Source of the DNA: Silvibacterium acidisoli
Lineage (GTDB): Bacteria; Acidobacteriota; Terriglobia; Terriglobales; Acidobacteriaceae
Reading direction: 5' to 3'
Assembly (NCBI GenBank): GCA_022870745.1
Contig: CP085323.1
Span: forward strand, 992,001 to 1,056,000
DNA length: 64,000 bases
Within the stretch, counting starts at the first letter, position 1, and every line of letters starts with the position of its first letter. Made by a program: the position numbers and the translations under genes. The notes under the pieces were generated by a model. The model was not told where the DNA came from. It ran no database searches and was given only the letters and a program-made list of their open reading frames with translations. Positions 37,100 through 46,284 of the stretch are shown here, piece by piece.

Positions 37100-37110
37100 T
37101 ACCACCAATC

Positions 37111-38037
37111 ATGGCATCGATTGTCAAAATCCTGCGTGTCGTCTCCGACGCAAACCGCCTGCGCATCCTGCTGCTACTGGAGCGCGAGGAGCTGTCGGTC
37201 GCGGAGTTGCAGGAAGTTCTCGGGATGGGCCAGAGCACCATTTCCACTCACCTGGCGCAGCTGCGGCAGGCCGACCTGGTCGAAGACCGCCGCGTGGGAA
37301 AGAACAGCCTCTACCGGCTGAAGAGCGAGAACGGCGCAGCCATGCTGGCAGACCTGCTGGCGCAGGCGCGGCTCGAACTCCCCGAAGCCCAGCTTGACGA
37401 GACCGCGGTAAAGACCGTGCTGCGCAAGCGGCAGGACAAGATGCGCGCCTTCTTCGACGAAGTCGCCGGGCGCTTCGGGCGCAGCTATGTGCCGGGCAAG
37501 TCATGGAAAAGCGTCGCTGAGGCGCTGCTGAAGCTGATGCCTCCCATGGTGATCGCCGACCTGGGCGCGGGCGAGGGCGCATTCTCGCTCCTCTTGGCCC
37601 AACGGGCAAAGCAGGTGATCGCGGTCGACACCTCCGCCCGCATGATCGAGGTCGGAACCGAACAGGCACGCAAGCAGGGCGTAAACAACCTCGAATACCG
37701 CCTGGGCGACATGGAAGAGCTTCCCATTGAAGACGCTTCCGTGGACCTCGTCTTCTTCTCGCAATCGCTGCACCACGCACTGCATCCAGCACGCGCCGTG
37801 GCCGAGGCTCATCGGGTACTGAAGCCGGGTGGACGGATCGCGATTCTCGACCTCGTGAAACACCGCTTCGAAGAAGCCCGCGAGCTTTACGCCGATGAGT
37901 GGCTGGGCTTCAGCGAAGCGGAGTTGGAGGGCTTTCTGGAGTCGGCTGGCTTCTGGGGCATTGAGACTTCGGTGGTGCACAGGGAGCCAGAGGGGCCGGG
38001 GTTTCAAACGCTTTTGGCGGTTGGGGACAAAGAGTAG
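37111..38037 (+). CDS. ArsR-family regulator fused to a SAM-dependent methyltransferase
   Basis: A 308-residue fusion. Residues 1-90 form a winged helix (LSVAELQEVLGMGQSTISTH then LVEDRRVGKNSLYRL). From about 140 on is a class I methyltransferase (VIADLGAGEGAFSLLLAQ, motif I; AHRVLKPGGRIAILDLV). No metal-binding Cys typical of metal-sensing ArsR proteins is present. Its place opposite ahcY, and the ability of the C-terminal domain to bind SAM or SAH, fit a regulator of the SAM/SAH cycle comparable to SahR of proteobacteria; that identity is inferred. ATG 37111 starts the fold; the longer frame from 37042 would overlap ahcY. Confidence 0.9.
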   Translation: MASIVKILRVVSDANRLRILLLLEREELSVAELQEVLGMGQSTISTHLAQLRQADLVEDRRVGKNSLYRLKSENGAAMLADLLAQARLELPEAQLDETAVKTVLRKRQDKMRAFFDEVAGRFGRSYVPGKSWKSVAEALLKLMPPMVIADLGAGEGAFSLLLAQRAKQVIAVDTSARMIEVGTEQARKQGVNNLEYRLGDMEELPIEDASVDLVFFSQSLHHALHPARAVAEAHRVLKPGGRIAILDLVKHRFEEARELYADEWLGFSEAELEGFLESAGFWGIETSVVHREPEGPGFQTLLAVGDKE

Positions 38038-38050
38038 ACTCACTCAGGCG

Positions 38051-38088
38051 GGTGGCCCATTCAAGCCCGCTTTTGGCTTGAGTGGGGC
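38051..38088 (+). repeat. REP-like element, copy 1
   Basis: A 38-bp element reading GGTGGCCCATTCAAGCCC then TTTTGGCTTGAGTGGGGC in its outer parts. It is the reverse complement of copy 2 at 38639-38676, with a one-base length difference, and lies just past the end of the transposase gene. Confidence 0.8.
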
Positions 38089-38612
38089 TGCAGGATGTTC
38101 GCAGAGACACCTTCCTCTTTCCGCTCACGCTCTCTCGCCGCCCACTCCGATTCGATTTCTACTTTCCCCTTCACGCCTGTGGCGTAATGCAAGAAACTAC
38201 TCCAGGGCCAGTCTTCCGGACGCTCGCACAACCCCTTCCTCACCGGATTGCGATGGATGTAACGCAGCTTCTCTCGGAACTGCACTTCGCTCCGAATGTT
38301 GAAGTCGTAGTAGCGCTTCTGCCAGAAGTGTTCGGCCTCGGCAATGGGCCTGCGCGCAATTCCCTGCTTCAGTGACTTCAATGCGTCGGCGAGTGTTCGT
38401 CTCCCAGGCTCGCTGAGCAGGAGATGAACGTGGTCGGGCATGACGACGTATCCATACACGGATAAGTCGAAGCTTGTTCGAACCCGTTCTAATGCCAACT
38501 CGAAAACACTTGCGCTTTCTTCATCCACGAACAAAGCGCGGCGGTGGTAGCAGCCGAACGTGACAAAGTGGCTTTGCCCTGAAGCTTGAAAACGAACGAG
38601 TCTCGATGGCAT
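38061..38612 (-). CDS. REP-associated tyrosine transposase (RAYT, IS200-like)
   Basis: A 183-residue Y1/HUH-family transposase. The metal-binding HUH motif is in MPDHVHLLLS and the catalytic Tyr is in LRYIHRNPVRKG; FWQKRYYDFNI is also typical of RAYT proteins. These domesticated transposases recognise REP hairpins; three REP-like elements surround this gene. The stop lies inside copy 1, so the element and coding end overlap. The gene looks intact. Confidence 0.92.
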   Translation of the reverse strand: MPSRLVRFQASGQSHFVTFGCYHRRALFVDEESASVFELALERVRTSFDLSVYGYVVMPDHVHLLLSEPGRRTLADALKSLKQGIARRPIAEAEHFWQKRYYDFNIRSEVQFREKLRYIHRNPVRKGLCERPEDWPWSSFLHYATGVKGKVEIESEWAARERERKEEGVSANILQPHSSQKRA

Positions 38613-38638
38613 GTGGGCTCAGCTTAGAGTGTGTGCGA

Positions 38639-38676
38639 GCCCCACTCAAGCCAAAAGCGGCTTGAATGGGCCACCC
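38639..38676 (-). repeat. REP-like element, copy 2
   Basis: Near-perfect inverted copy of the element at 38051-38088, so the two flank the RAYT gene as inverted repeats. Internal stem: CCACTCAAGCC against GGCTTGAATGG with one mismatch. Confidence 0.8.
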
Positions 38677-38704
38677 GGATTTCCGCTGTTTCAGAATGGA
38701 GTTT

Positions 38705-38741
38705 CCCCACACAAGCCAGAAGCAGGCTTGTGTGGGCCACC
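38705..38741 (-). repeat. REP-like element, copy 3
   Basis: Same orientation as copy 2 and 29 bp further on. The stem CACACAAGCC/GGCTTGTGTG is perfect and carries compensatory changes relative to copy 2, while the conserved GGGCCACC tail is kept. Confidence 0.75.
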
Positions 38742-38830
38742 GTCGGGCTCCTCGCTCCCGATTGCCCCTCCGCGCGGCCAAGAATTACACTAAGCGTTAG
38801 AGTTTTCAGCGGTTTCGAAAGAGGCGTTCC

Positions 38831-39892
38831 ATGCTCGTCGTTATGAAGCCGCAGGCTACTCCTGAACAGATTCAGGCAGTCTGCGAGCACATTCAGCAAC
38901 TTGGCTTCCGGGCGCATCCTTTGCCCGGCGCACAGCGTACTGCCATTGGCATAACCGGAAACAAGGACCGTGTCGAAGCCGCCAGCCTTGAAGACCTGCC
39001 GGGCGTTGCCGAAGTGATCGCTGTTTCGAAGCCTTACAAGCTGGTCAGCCGCGATGTGAAGGAAGAGAACACCATTATCACCTTCCCCGGAACCGATGCG
39101 ACCATCGGTGGTAAGGACCTGGCGATGATCGGCGGTCCTTGCTCCGTGGAATCACGCGAGCAGACCTTCGCCGCTGCAGAAGCGATTGCCGCCGCCGGCG
39201 CGCAGTTCTTTCGCGGAGGCGCATTCAAACCCCGCACCTCGCCCTATGCCTTCCAGGGCATGGGCGAAGAGGCTCTCAAGATCATGGCCGACGTGCGCGA
39301 CCGCTTTGGCCTGCGCATCGTGACCGAAGCCATCGACACCGATGCGCTGGAGCTGGTCGACCACTATGCCGACGTGATCCAGATCGGCGCGCGCAACATG
39401 CAGAACTACTCCCTGCTGCGTGCCGCGGGACGCAAGCGCAAACCGGTCCTGCTGAAGCGCGGACTCGCAGCGACGCTCGAAGAGTTCCTGATGGCTGCCG
39501 AATACATCATGAGCGAAGGCAACTACCAGGTAATCCTGTGCGAGCGCGGCGTGCGCAGCTTTGCCGACCACACCCGCAACACGCTCGACCTGAGCATCGT
39601 TCCTGCGGTGCAGCGGCTGAGCCACCTGCCTATCGTCGTCGATCCGAGCCACGGAACCGGCAAACGCAACATGGTTGTCGCACTGGGCCGCGCAGCGGTC
39701 GCCGTCGGCGCCGACGGCCTGATCGTTGAAGTGCATCACCAGCCGGATAAGGCGCTCTCCGACGGAGCCCAAACGATCTATCCGGAGCAGTTTGTGCAAC
39801 TGATGAACGAGTCCAGCCAGATTGCTGCGATCCTTGGCCGCAATGTGCCTCGGGGAATCCACGTTGCCGAGACCGCTTCTGCTGAACGCTAG
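38831..39892 (+). CDS. aroF: 3-deoxy-7-phosphoheptulonate (DAHP) synthase
   Basis: A 353-residue class I-beta DAHP synthase, the first enzyme of the shikimate pathway, condensing phosphoenolpyruvate and erythrose-4-phosphate. Residues 1-75 are a ferredoxin-like (ACT-like) domain that in related enzymes binds aromatic amino acids for feedback control. The barrel carries [25 protein letters not shown], the metal ligands near LCERG and [11 protein letters not shown] Thermotoga-like rather than E. coli-like enzyme. Confidence 0.95.
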   Translation: MLVVMKPQATPEQIQAVCEHIQQLGFRAHPLPGAQRTAIGITGNKDRVEAASLEDLPGVAEVIAVSKPYKLVSRDVKEENTIITFPGTDATIGGKDLAMIGGPCSVESREQTFAAAEAIAAAGAQFFRGGAFKPRTSPYAFQGMGEEALKIMADVRDRFGLRIVTEAIDTDALELVDHYADVIQIGARNMQNYSLLRAAGRKRKPVLLKRGLAATLEEFLMAAEYIMSEGNYQVILCERGVRSFADHTRNTLDLSIVPAVQRLSHLPIVVDPSHGTGKRNMVVALGRAAVAVGADGLIVEVHHQPDKALSDGAQTIYPEQFVQLMNESSQIAAILGRNVPRGIHVAETASAER

Positions 39893-39902
39893 TCAAACTT
39901 CC

Positions 39903-41093
39903 ATGGGACAGAAATGGCGGCCGAACCTGCGCCGCCTTTCTGCACTTGGGCTTCTGCTGCCGTTGCTTCTCGGCGGATGCAGCCGCCATCACTTCCCGCA
40001 GTATCCTTCGGACTATCGCGAGTACGCCTACGTCACGAACAGCGGCAGTAATACCATCACTGTTCTGGACCTGGTGAACCTGCGGCAGGATCGTGTACTA
40101 CCTGTGGGCGCAAACCCGACCGGCATCGCTGCCAGTCCAACGCGCAACGAAGTCTACGCTGTTAACACTGACGGCGGCACTGTCACAGTAATCGATGCCG
40201 AGCACAATCGCATTGCCGCGACGATCCCTGTGCATCACAAACCGTATGCCATCGATGTAGACGCAGCCGGCAAGCGCGCTTACGTGGCGAACTCCGCTTC
40301 CAACAATGTTTCGGTTATCGATCTCGACGCACGCCGGGAGATTGCGGTCGTGGGCGTGGGCGAAGGACCGGGCCTGGCGAAGATCTCTCCCGATGGCGCA
40401 AGTCTCGTCGTTTCGAATCGCACCAGTGGCAGCGTATCGATCATCGATCCGGTCAAACTAAAGGTCCGCGCGGTCTTCGACGGCTGCGCGCAGGCTACCG
40501 ATATCGCCATTCTGCCCGATTCGTCGAAAGCGTACATCGCCTGCTCCGGAGCAAAGCAGGTGATGGATATCGGGCTGGCACGCCCCGCCAGCAACATCGG
40601 TCTTGAGCATACAGACCGGCTGCTGGCCTTGCTCGAGGTTGGCCGCACACCCGTTCACCTTTCACTCAAACCTGACGGCGGCGAGATTTTTGTCTCGAAC
40701 TTCGACAGCGATTCCATCTCTGAAATTGCGACCTACACCAATGAAGTTGGCGGAGCGTATCTTGTCGGAGCGCATCCTTCCAGCGGAGTCGTCAGCGCAG
40801 ACAATTCCCTGTTGTGGGTAAGCAACTTCAACGCCGATTCAATCGGTATTTACTCGATCGATGACGGCAAGCTCATCAACACGGTGCATGTGGGCGGTGG
40901 GCCAGACGCCGTGGCCTTCTCCGCAAACGGATTCCTCCTGCTTGCAGTCGATGCCCGTTCCAGCGACGTTTCCGTCGTGCGCACGCAGAGCTATGCTTCG
41001 AATGGTGCGACGCGCATCGGGTCGCTGTTTACGATGCTGCCTGCCGGAAAGGCTCCGTCCAGCATTGCCGTCAAAGCCTTCCGGGTTCACTAG
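39903..41093 (+). CDS. YVTN beta-propeller lipoprotein
   Basis: A 396-residue protein with a lipobox (LLLGGC then SRHH). The mature part consists of about seven blades with the YVTN/YncE pattern, such as YAYVTNSGSNTITVLDL, VYAVNTDGGTVTVID, RAYVANSASNNVSVID and IFVSNFDSDSISEI. Function is unknown; related propellers bind surface ligands or metals. ATG 39903 is chosen because it opens the signal peptide; the longer frame from 39822 overlaps aroF. Confidence 0.88.
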   Translation: MGQKWRPNLRRLSALGLLLPLLLGGCSRHHFPQYPSDYREYAYVTNSGSNTITVLDLVNLRQDRVLPVGANPTGIAASPTRNEVYAVNTDGGTVTVIDAEHNRIAATIPVHHKPYAIDVDAAGKRAYVANSASNNVSVIDLDARREIAVVGVGEGPGLAKISPDGASLVVSNRTSGSVSIIDPVKLKVRAVFDGCAQATDIAILPDSSKAYIACSGAKQVMDIGLARPASNIGLEHTDRLLALLEVGRTPVHLSLKPDGGEIFVSNFDSDSISEIATYTNEVGGAYLVGAHPSSGVVSADNSLLWVSNFNADSIGIYSIDDGKLINTVHVGGGPDAVAFSANGFLLLAVDARSSDVSVVRTQSYASNGATRIGSLFTMLPAGKAPSSIAVKAFRVH

Positions 41094-41095
41094 CG

Positions 41096-42955
41096 TCAGC
41101 GCCAGGCAGTGTTGTTCTTGCCGGAAAGAGCACGGTCGAGAAACGTTGCCGTGCTGATCAGGGCAAGGTGGGTGAACGCCTGCGGGAAGTTTCCGAGGTG
41201 TTGGCCGCTTGAGCCGAGCTGCTCCGAGTAAAGCCCGAGATGGTTGGCGTAGCCGATCATCTTATCGAAGAGCAGCTGTGCCTTTTCCACCTGGTGAGCG
41301 CGTGCGAGGCACTCGATGAACCAGAAGGAGCAGGCGATGAAACTGCCTTCTCCTCCCGACAATCCATCGACCGGCGAGCTGACGTTGTCATACCGGTAGA
41401 CGAGGCTGTCCTCCGTGAGGTTCTTCTCAATCGCAGCCAGTGTGGAGAGCCAGCGAGGATCAGTCGGGCTGATGAAGCGCATGAGCGGCATCAGCAACAC
41501 CGAAGAGTCGAGCGTTTCGGCGCCCTTGTACTGCACGAACGACTGCAGCTTCTCGCTCCAGAAATTTGTAAAGATATCTTCGTAAATCGTGTCGCGAATC
41601 TGCCGCCACTTATCGATCGGCCCGGCGAGGGAACGCTTCTCGCTGAGACGAACCGCACGATCGAAGGCTACCCAGCACATCAGCCGTGAATGCAGGAACT
41701 CTTTGCGGCCCCCGCGAACCTCCCAGATGCCATCGTCCGGGCGCTGCCAGTTTTCGGCGAGCCAGTCGAGAATGCGTTGCAGGTTATGCCAGCCACGGTA
41801 TGAGATACCGTCTCCGTACTTGGCTGCGAGATACACAGCGTCCATGAACTCGCCGTAGATATCCAGCTGGAGTTGCTGGTACGCAGCATTGCCGATACGC
41901 ACAGGCTTTGAGTTGCGATAACCGGAAAGCGATTCGAGGAGTACCTCGTCGAGTTCCTGCCGCCCGTCCGGGTGATACATCACCTGCAGCGGCCCGTGCT
42001 CCGCGTTATCCTGCATGCGGTCTCGTATCCAGCCCGTAAAAGCGCGCGCTTCCTCGGTGAAACCCAGGCGCATGAAGGCGTACAAGGAGAACGACGCGTC
42101 ACGAAGCCACGTATAACGATAGTCCCAGTTGCGCTCTCCACCAATTCTCTCGGGCAGTCCGAAGGTTGCCGCGGCAATCAGCGACCCGTGCTCTTCGCTA
42201 CACAACAGCTTCAGAACCAGAGCTGACCGGTTGACGATCTCCCGCCAGCGCCCGGTGTAATTCGAGCGGGAGATCCACGAACGCCAGTAATGCGAGGTTT
42301 CCTCGAAATGCTGCTGCGCTATCTCGGGAGACATCATCGCCGTGGCGTTTGGGGCATCGCCGTCAACCTCTCCAAATGCGATCGTTGCCGTTTCCCCGGT
42401 CTTCAGAGTAAAGGTTCCCAACGCATCGCCGCCGTCGATATCGAGCGGAAAGGTTGTATAAAGCGCCACGCTGGGACACTCTTCCGTTTCCGGTATGAAA
42501 CAGACAGAATCCTGCTGACGCTCAATCCTGTGACCACACTGGGCGTAGTTGAACCTGGGAGCGCAACGAAATTCGAAGGGAATGCTCCCCTTGATGACGC
42601 GCAGCATGCGCAGAATATGGTGCCCGTAGGGAGTCTTGTCCTTGGAGTCGACGACGGGCATGAAATCTGCGATCTCTGCGACACCGTCTTCAGATAGAAA
42701 ACGCGTCAGCAGGATGTTCGTATCCGGCAAATAAAGCTGCTTGGTGCGCATTCCGGTCATCTGTGGAGTGATCGTCATGCAACCGCCTCGCTCCGGATCG
42801 AGCAGGGCTGCAAAGATGGTCGGCGAGTCGAAATCCGGGAAGCAGAGGAAATCGATGCTTGCGTTGATATCCACCAGCGCAATCGACCGCATGTTGCCGA
42901 TGACGCCGTAATTTTCTATAGGTTCGAATGAGCGCTGCGATGAGGCATCTGCCAT
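41096..42955 (-). CDS. Glycoside hydrolase family 15 protein (glucoamylase/trehalase-like)
   Basis: A 619-residue GH15 enzyme. The N-terminal beta-sandwich begins with IENYGVIGNMRSIALVDINASIDFLCFPDFDSP, the usual opening of this family, followed by the (alpha/alpha)6 barrel with RIGGERNWDYRYTWLRDASF and GIWEVRGGRKEFLHSR. No signal peptide, so it works in the cytoplasm on alpha-glucans or trehalose; members with this length and opening include trehalases, so the exact substrate is open. Convergent with the lipoprotein gene. Confidence 0.9.
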   Translation of the reverse strand: MADASSQRSFEPIENYGVIGNMRSIALVDINASIDFLCFPDFDSPTIFAALLDPERGGCMTITPQMTGMRTKQLYLPDTNILLTRFLSEDGVAEIADFMPVVDSKDKTPYGHHILRMLRVIKGSIPFEFRCAPRFNYAQCGHRIERQQDSVCFIPETEECPSVALYTTFPLDIDGGDALGTFTLKTGETATIAFGEVDGDAPNATAMMSPEIAQQHFEETSHYWRSWISRSNYTGRWREIVNRSALVLKLLCSEEHGSLIAAATFGLPERIGGERNWDYRYTWLRDASFSLYAFMRLGFTEEARAFTGWIRDRMQDNAEHGPLQVMYHPDGRQELDEVLLESLSGYRNSKPVRIGNAAYQQLQLDIYGEFMDAVYLAAKYGDGISYRGWHNLQRILDWLAENWQRPDDGIWEVRGGRKEFLHSRLMCWVAFDRAVRLSEKRSLAGPIDKWRQIRDTIYEDIFTNFWSEKLQSFVQYKGAETLDSSVLLMPLMRFISPTDPRWLSTLAAIEKNLTEDSLVYRYDNVSSPVDGLSGGEGSFIACSFWFIECLARAHQVEKAQLLFDKMIGYANHLGLYSEQLGSSGQHLGNFPQAFTHLALISTATFLDRALSGKNNTAWR

Positions 42956-42996
42956 AACCTGGATTTAGATGCGTCCGGCAGCGGACACGGCATGAG

Positions 42997-44403
42997 TCAG
43001 GGGAAAAGGCGCATCAGGCCGGATGGGGGCAGATCCGGAACGACAAACGATGCAGCGTGGCCAAAGGCATTCGCAACCGCTTCGGCAGCCATATATCCGC
43101 TGCGGACTCCGCTCTCCATCGTCGAGGGCCAGCCGGTGGCAATCCAGTCTCCAGCAAGGTAGATGCCAGGCCAGGGACTCTGCGAGCCGGGGCGAATGCT
43201 GTCGAGCATGGGCCGGATAGAGTAGGTAGCGCGAACCTCTTTCGTCACAGCAGCCTTGATCAGTTTGGCCTCACGCACAACCGGGAAGAATTCCTGCAGC
43301 TCCTTCAATGCGAGATCGATGATCTGCTGCCGTTCCATGCGGACAAGAGCTTTCGAGGCGCTGATGACAAGCTCGATCGCATGACCTCCATCGGAGGTGA
43401 CTTGCCCCTGCAGCTTCGACTTGTTGTAGAGCCACTGGATGGTCGTGTCGAGTAACGCGGCATGGGTCAGATCAGTGATCTGCCGATCAAACCAGAGATG
43501 AACGCTGGTGATAGGCGAGTGGCCGAACTGCTCCAGGTTCTCAGACAAATCGCGGCTGGCTTCGTTGCAAGGTAGAGCGGGCATCAGCTTCGCCAGCGCT
43601 TCAAATGGCAACGCGAGGACCACAGCGTCGCTTTCAAACTGCTGCTCACCTGCGGTGAGGATCCATCGGCCGTTGACCTGCTGGACTGCCTCGACGCTTG
43701 CACGCAGATGCACGGAACCGCCGCGGCTCTCGATGTATGGAACCGCTTTACCGTAGAGCTCGCTCAACGGCACGAGAGGGATGCCCATCTTGCCCGCCTC
43801 GGCAGAATAGAGAAAGGCCTCGCGAAAGACCTTGGCGGCGTAGCGCACCGAGATGTACTCGGGATCCTCATTCAGCGCGCTCGCAAGCACTGGATACCAG
43901 AAGCGCTGGATGGTTCGAGGCGTCTGGCGATGGCGAGCGAGCCACTGCGCGAAGTTCTCTTCAGAGTCCGGAGGAGTGTGGCGAAGAAATCCTTCGATGC
44001 CGCGAGCGATGGTGATCTTGTCGGAAAGCGTGAAGCATTTTGCGCCGAGGAACGACGATGAGGTGTGCAGCGGCGCAGGCAGCGATGACGGCTGCAAAGT
44101 GCTCTGGCGGCCGCCCGGCTCGATGAAATGGATGGTCGAGGACCAGAAAATTTCGCCCTCCGAACCGATGCGCTTATAGAGATCGATCAGGTTCGTGCAA
44201 CAGCCGAGCAGAATATGCTGGCAGTTGTCGATGACCTCGCCTGTCCCCGGATGCTCATACGACGACGCCCGTCCACCGACGTAAGGCCTGCGCTCCAGAA
44301 GCTGGACGCGATAGCCTGCTTCGGCAAGGGCGCAGCCGGCCGCCAGGCCGGCAACACCACCGCCGACAACAGTGACCGTCTTTCCAGCCGGATCGCCCGT
44401 CAT
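42997..44403 (-). CDS. hpnE: Hydroxysqualene dehydroxylase HpnE
   Basis: A 468-residue FAD-dependent amine-oxidase-like protein with VTVVGGGVAGLAAGCALAEAG at the N-terminus and the GIYLAGDWIATGWPSTMESGVRSG C-terminal FAD segment. HpnE reductively removes the hydroxyl of hydroxysqualene to give squalene. The start overlaps the end of hpnD (ATGA). Last gene of the hopanoid operon in this window. Confidence 0.93.
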   Translation of the reverse strand: MTGDPAGKTVTVVGGGVAGLAAGCALAEAGYRVQLLERRPYVGGRASSYEHPGTGEVIDNCQHILLGCCTNLIDLYKRIGSEGEIFWSSTIHFIEPGGRQSTLQPSSLPAPLHTSSSFLGAKCFTLSDKITIARGIEGFLRHTPPDSEENFAQWLARHRQTPRTIQRFWYPVLASALNEDPEYISVRYAAKVFREAFLYSAEAGKMGIPLVPLSELYGKAVPYIESRGGSVHLRASVEAVQQVNGRWILTAGEQQFESDAVVLALPFEALAKLMPALPCNEASRDLSENLEQFGHSPITSVHLWFDRQITDLTHAALLDTTIQWLYNKSKLQGQVTSDGGHAIELVISASKALVRMERQQIIDLALKELQEFFPVVREAKLIKAAVTKEVRATYSIRPMLDSIRPGSQSPWPGIYLAGDWIATGWPSTMESGVRSGYMAAEAVANAFGHAASFVVPDLPPSGLMRLFP

Positions 44404-45317
44404 CCCTCACCCATCAACCGGTTCCCCGCAACCTGGAGCAGTCCCTGTGCAAGGATCGAAAGCTTCTTCGGGGTCGAAACGGAAACGCGTGAAGCGAAGA
44501 CCTCGTAATCGTTCGCAACGATCTTCTTGAGCAGCGAGTGGTAAATGTTCACCAACACCCAAAGTGCCGGACGCGAATCGGCGTTGATCAGCGGCAGTAA
44601 AGCCTGGCCCGATCTGTAGTACTCCTCCGCGCGGGCGGCGATGGCGCGCAGCAGTTCACGCTCTTCCACCGTAACTTTCTTCTGATTGACTGCGGAGGTC
44701 GTGAGCGCGGCCAGCGACACGTTGTAGCGGGCAAGATCTTCGAGTGGCAGATAGATGCGGCCGCGCTCGCTGTCTTCGCGCACATCGCGCAGAATGTTCG
44801 TCAACTGAAATGCGATGCCGGTTTCCTCTGCAAGCTTTTCCGCACGCGGATCCGAATAACCGAAGATGCGGATACATGTGAGCCCAACAACCGAAGCGAC
44901 GAGATAGCAATACTGGTATAGATCGCGGAAGGTCGGGTAGGTATCGAAGCCTTCCATGGATAGCTCTCGATGCAGGTCCATCGCAGTTCCCTGCACAAGC
45001 TGATCGAGCAGATCATTGGATATGTTGAATCGCTTCTGCGTGTCACGCAGGGCGATGAAAACCGGATCTGCCGTCTCGGCTCCCGCGGAGGCGCGGCGCC
45101 ATGCTTCGAGCCACGTTGAAAGGTTCTCGCGGCGGGTCGCAATCGACAGGCTTTCGTCATCCGAAAGATCATCCGCGTGACGCATGAAAGCGTACACCGC
45201 ACAGATGGCGTTCCGCTTTGCCTCGGGCAATGCGACGAAGGCGTAGTAGAAGTTCTTAGCCTCCGTGCGCGCGATTTCCCGGCAGATACGGTAGGCGTCC
45301 GTCACGGACGGAATCAT
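44400..45317 (-). CDS. hpnD: Presqualene diphosphate synthase HpnD
   Basis: A 305-residue trans-isoprenyl diphosphate synthase of the squalene/phytoene synthase family. Both Asp-rich motifs are present: HADDLSDDES and LRDVREDSERGRIYLP. It condenses two farnesyl diphosphates to presqualene diphosphate. ATGA overlaps join it to hpnC upstream and hpnE downstream. Confidence 0.94.
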   Translation of the reverse strand: MIPSVTDAYRICREIARTEAKNFYYAFVALPEAKRNAICAVYAFMRHADDLSDDESLSIATRRENLSTWLEAWRRASAGAETADPVFIALRDTQKRFNISNDLLDQLVQGTAMDLHRELSMEGFDTYPTFRDLYQYCYLVASVVGLTCIRIFGYSDPRAEKLAEETGIAFQLTNILRDVREDSERGRIYLPLEDLARYNVSLAALTTSAVNQKKVTVEERELLRAIAARAEEYYRSGQALLPLINADSRPALWVLVNIYHSLLKKIVANDYEVFASRVSVSTPKKLSILAQGLLQVAGNRLMGEG

Positions 45318-46276
45318 GCGGCCCGGCCTGCTTTCCTCTGACCCAGACCGCGGCCCAGAAATTTCCCTGTCAAGGCACGCAGCAACAGCGCTGCTTTGCG
45401 CGTTTTCGAGATGGAAGGACGCGAACGCAGGACATCATAACCCTGCTCCTCGATAGCGCGGAGAATTTCAAGTCCGCCACGCGAGAAGAGATCAAGATCG
45501 ACGGCCAGCTCGTGATCGACCGAGCCGATCAGCGGAAGTCCCTGCTCGAACATCTGTCGTGCGTACCGGACTTCATGCTCCATCAGGTTTCGGAAGGCCG
45601 GAGTAAAGTTATGCTGCGCAATCGTCGCCTCATCCACGCCGAAGCGTTTCATATCGTCTGCCGGGAAGTAGATGCGATCGCGGTCGTAGTCCTCGCGCAC
45701 ATCCTGCCAGAAGTTGGCCAGCTGCAGCGCCGAACAGGTAAAGTCCGACAGGCGGAAGCGCTCTTCGTCACGATAGCCACAGACATAAAGCACCAGATGG
45801 CCGACAGGGTTCGCCGAATACCTGCAGTACTCGAGCACATCGCTCATCGTCGCGAATCGAGTGACCGACTGATCCTGGCGAAAAGCAACGAGCAGATCGG
45901 CGAACGGCTTCTTTGGAATATCGCAGGCGCGTATGGTCTCTTCGAGCGCTACAAAGACAGGGTGGCGCGTCTCGCCGCGATAGCAGGCGTCCAGCTCCTG
46001 TCCCCACAGATCGAGCAGCGCAAGCGATTGCTCGCGGTTGCCGGTCTCGTCTCCAAGATCGTCCGAGACGCGGCAGTAGGCGTAGATCGAGTGAAAGTGC
46101 GTGCGCAGCCGCTCCGGCAGAAACCACGATGCAACGTGAAAATTCTCGTAGTGCGTCTCCGACAGCCGCTTGCACCAGGCACGCGCCTCATCGAGAGACG
46201 GCCGCGTGGCCGGCATCCGATACTCCGCAGGCAGAGCCGCCCAGCCCTGCTCAATCAATTGTGCTTTGCTTGCCAT
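45314..46276 (-). CDS. hpnC: Hydroxysqualene synthase HpnC
   Basis: A 320-residue squalene/phytoene-synthase paralogue with the motifs CRVSDDLGDE and FWQDVREDYDRDRIYFP. HpnC converts presqualene diphosphate to hydroxysqualene. Together with HpnD and HpnE it forms the three-enzyme bacterial route to squalene; the squalene-hopene cyclase gene is not in this window. Confidence 0.94.
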   Translation of the reverse strand: MASKAQLIEQGWAALPAEYRMPATRPSLDEARAWCKRLSETHYENFHVASWFLPERLRTHFHSIYAYCRVSDDLGDETGNREQSLALLDLWGQELDACYRGETRHPVFVALEETIRACDIPKKPFADLLVAFRQDQSVTRFATMSDVLEYCRYSANPVGHLVLYVCGYRDEERFRLSDFTCSALQLANFWQDVREDYDRDRIYFPADDMKRFGVDEATIAQHNFTPAFRNLMEHEVRYARQMFEQGLPLIGSVDHELAVDLDLFSRGGLEILRAIEEQGYDVLRSRPSISKTRKAALLLRALTGKFLGRGLGQRKAGRAA

Positions 46277-46284
46277 GTTCTCTT

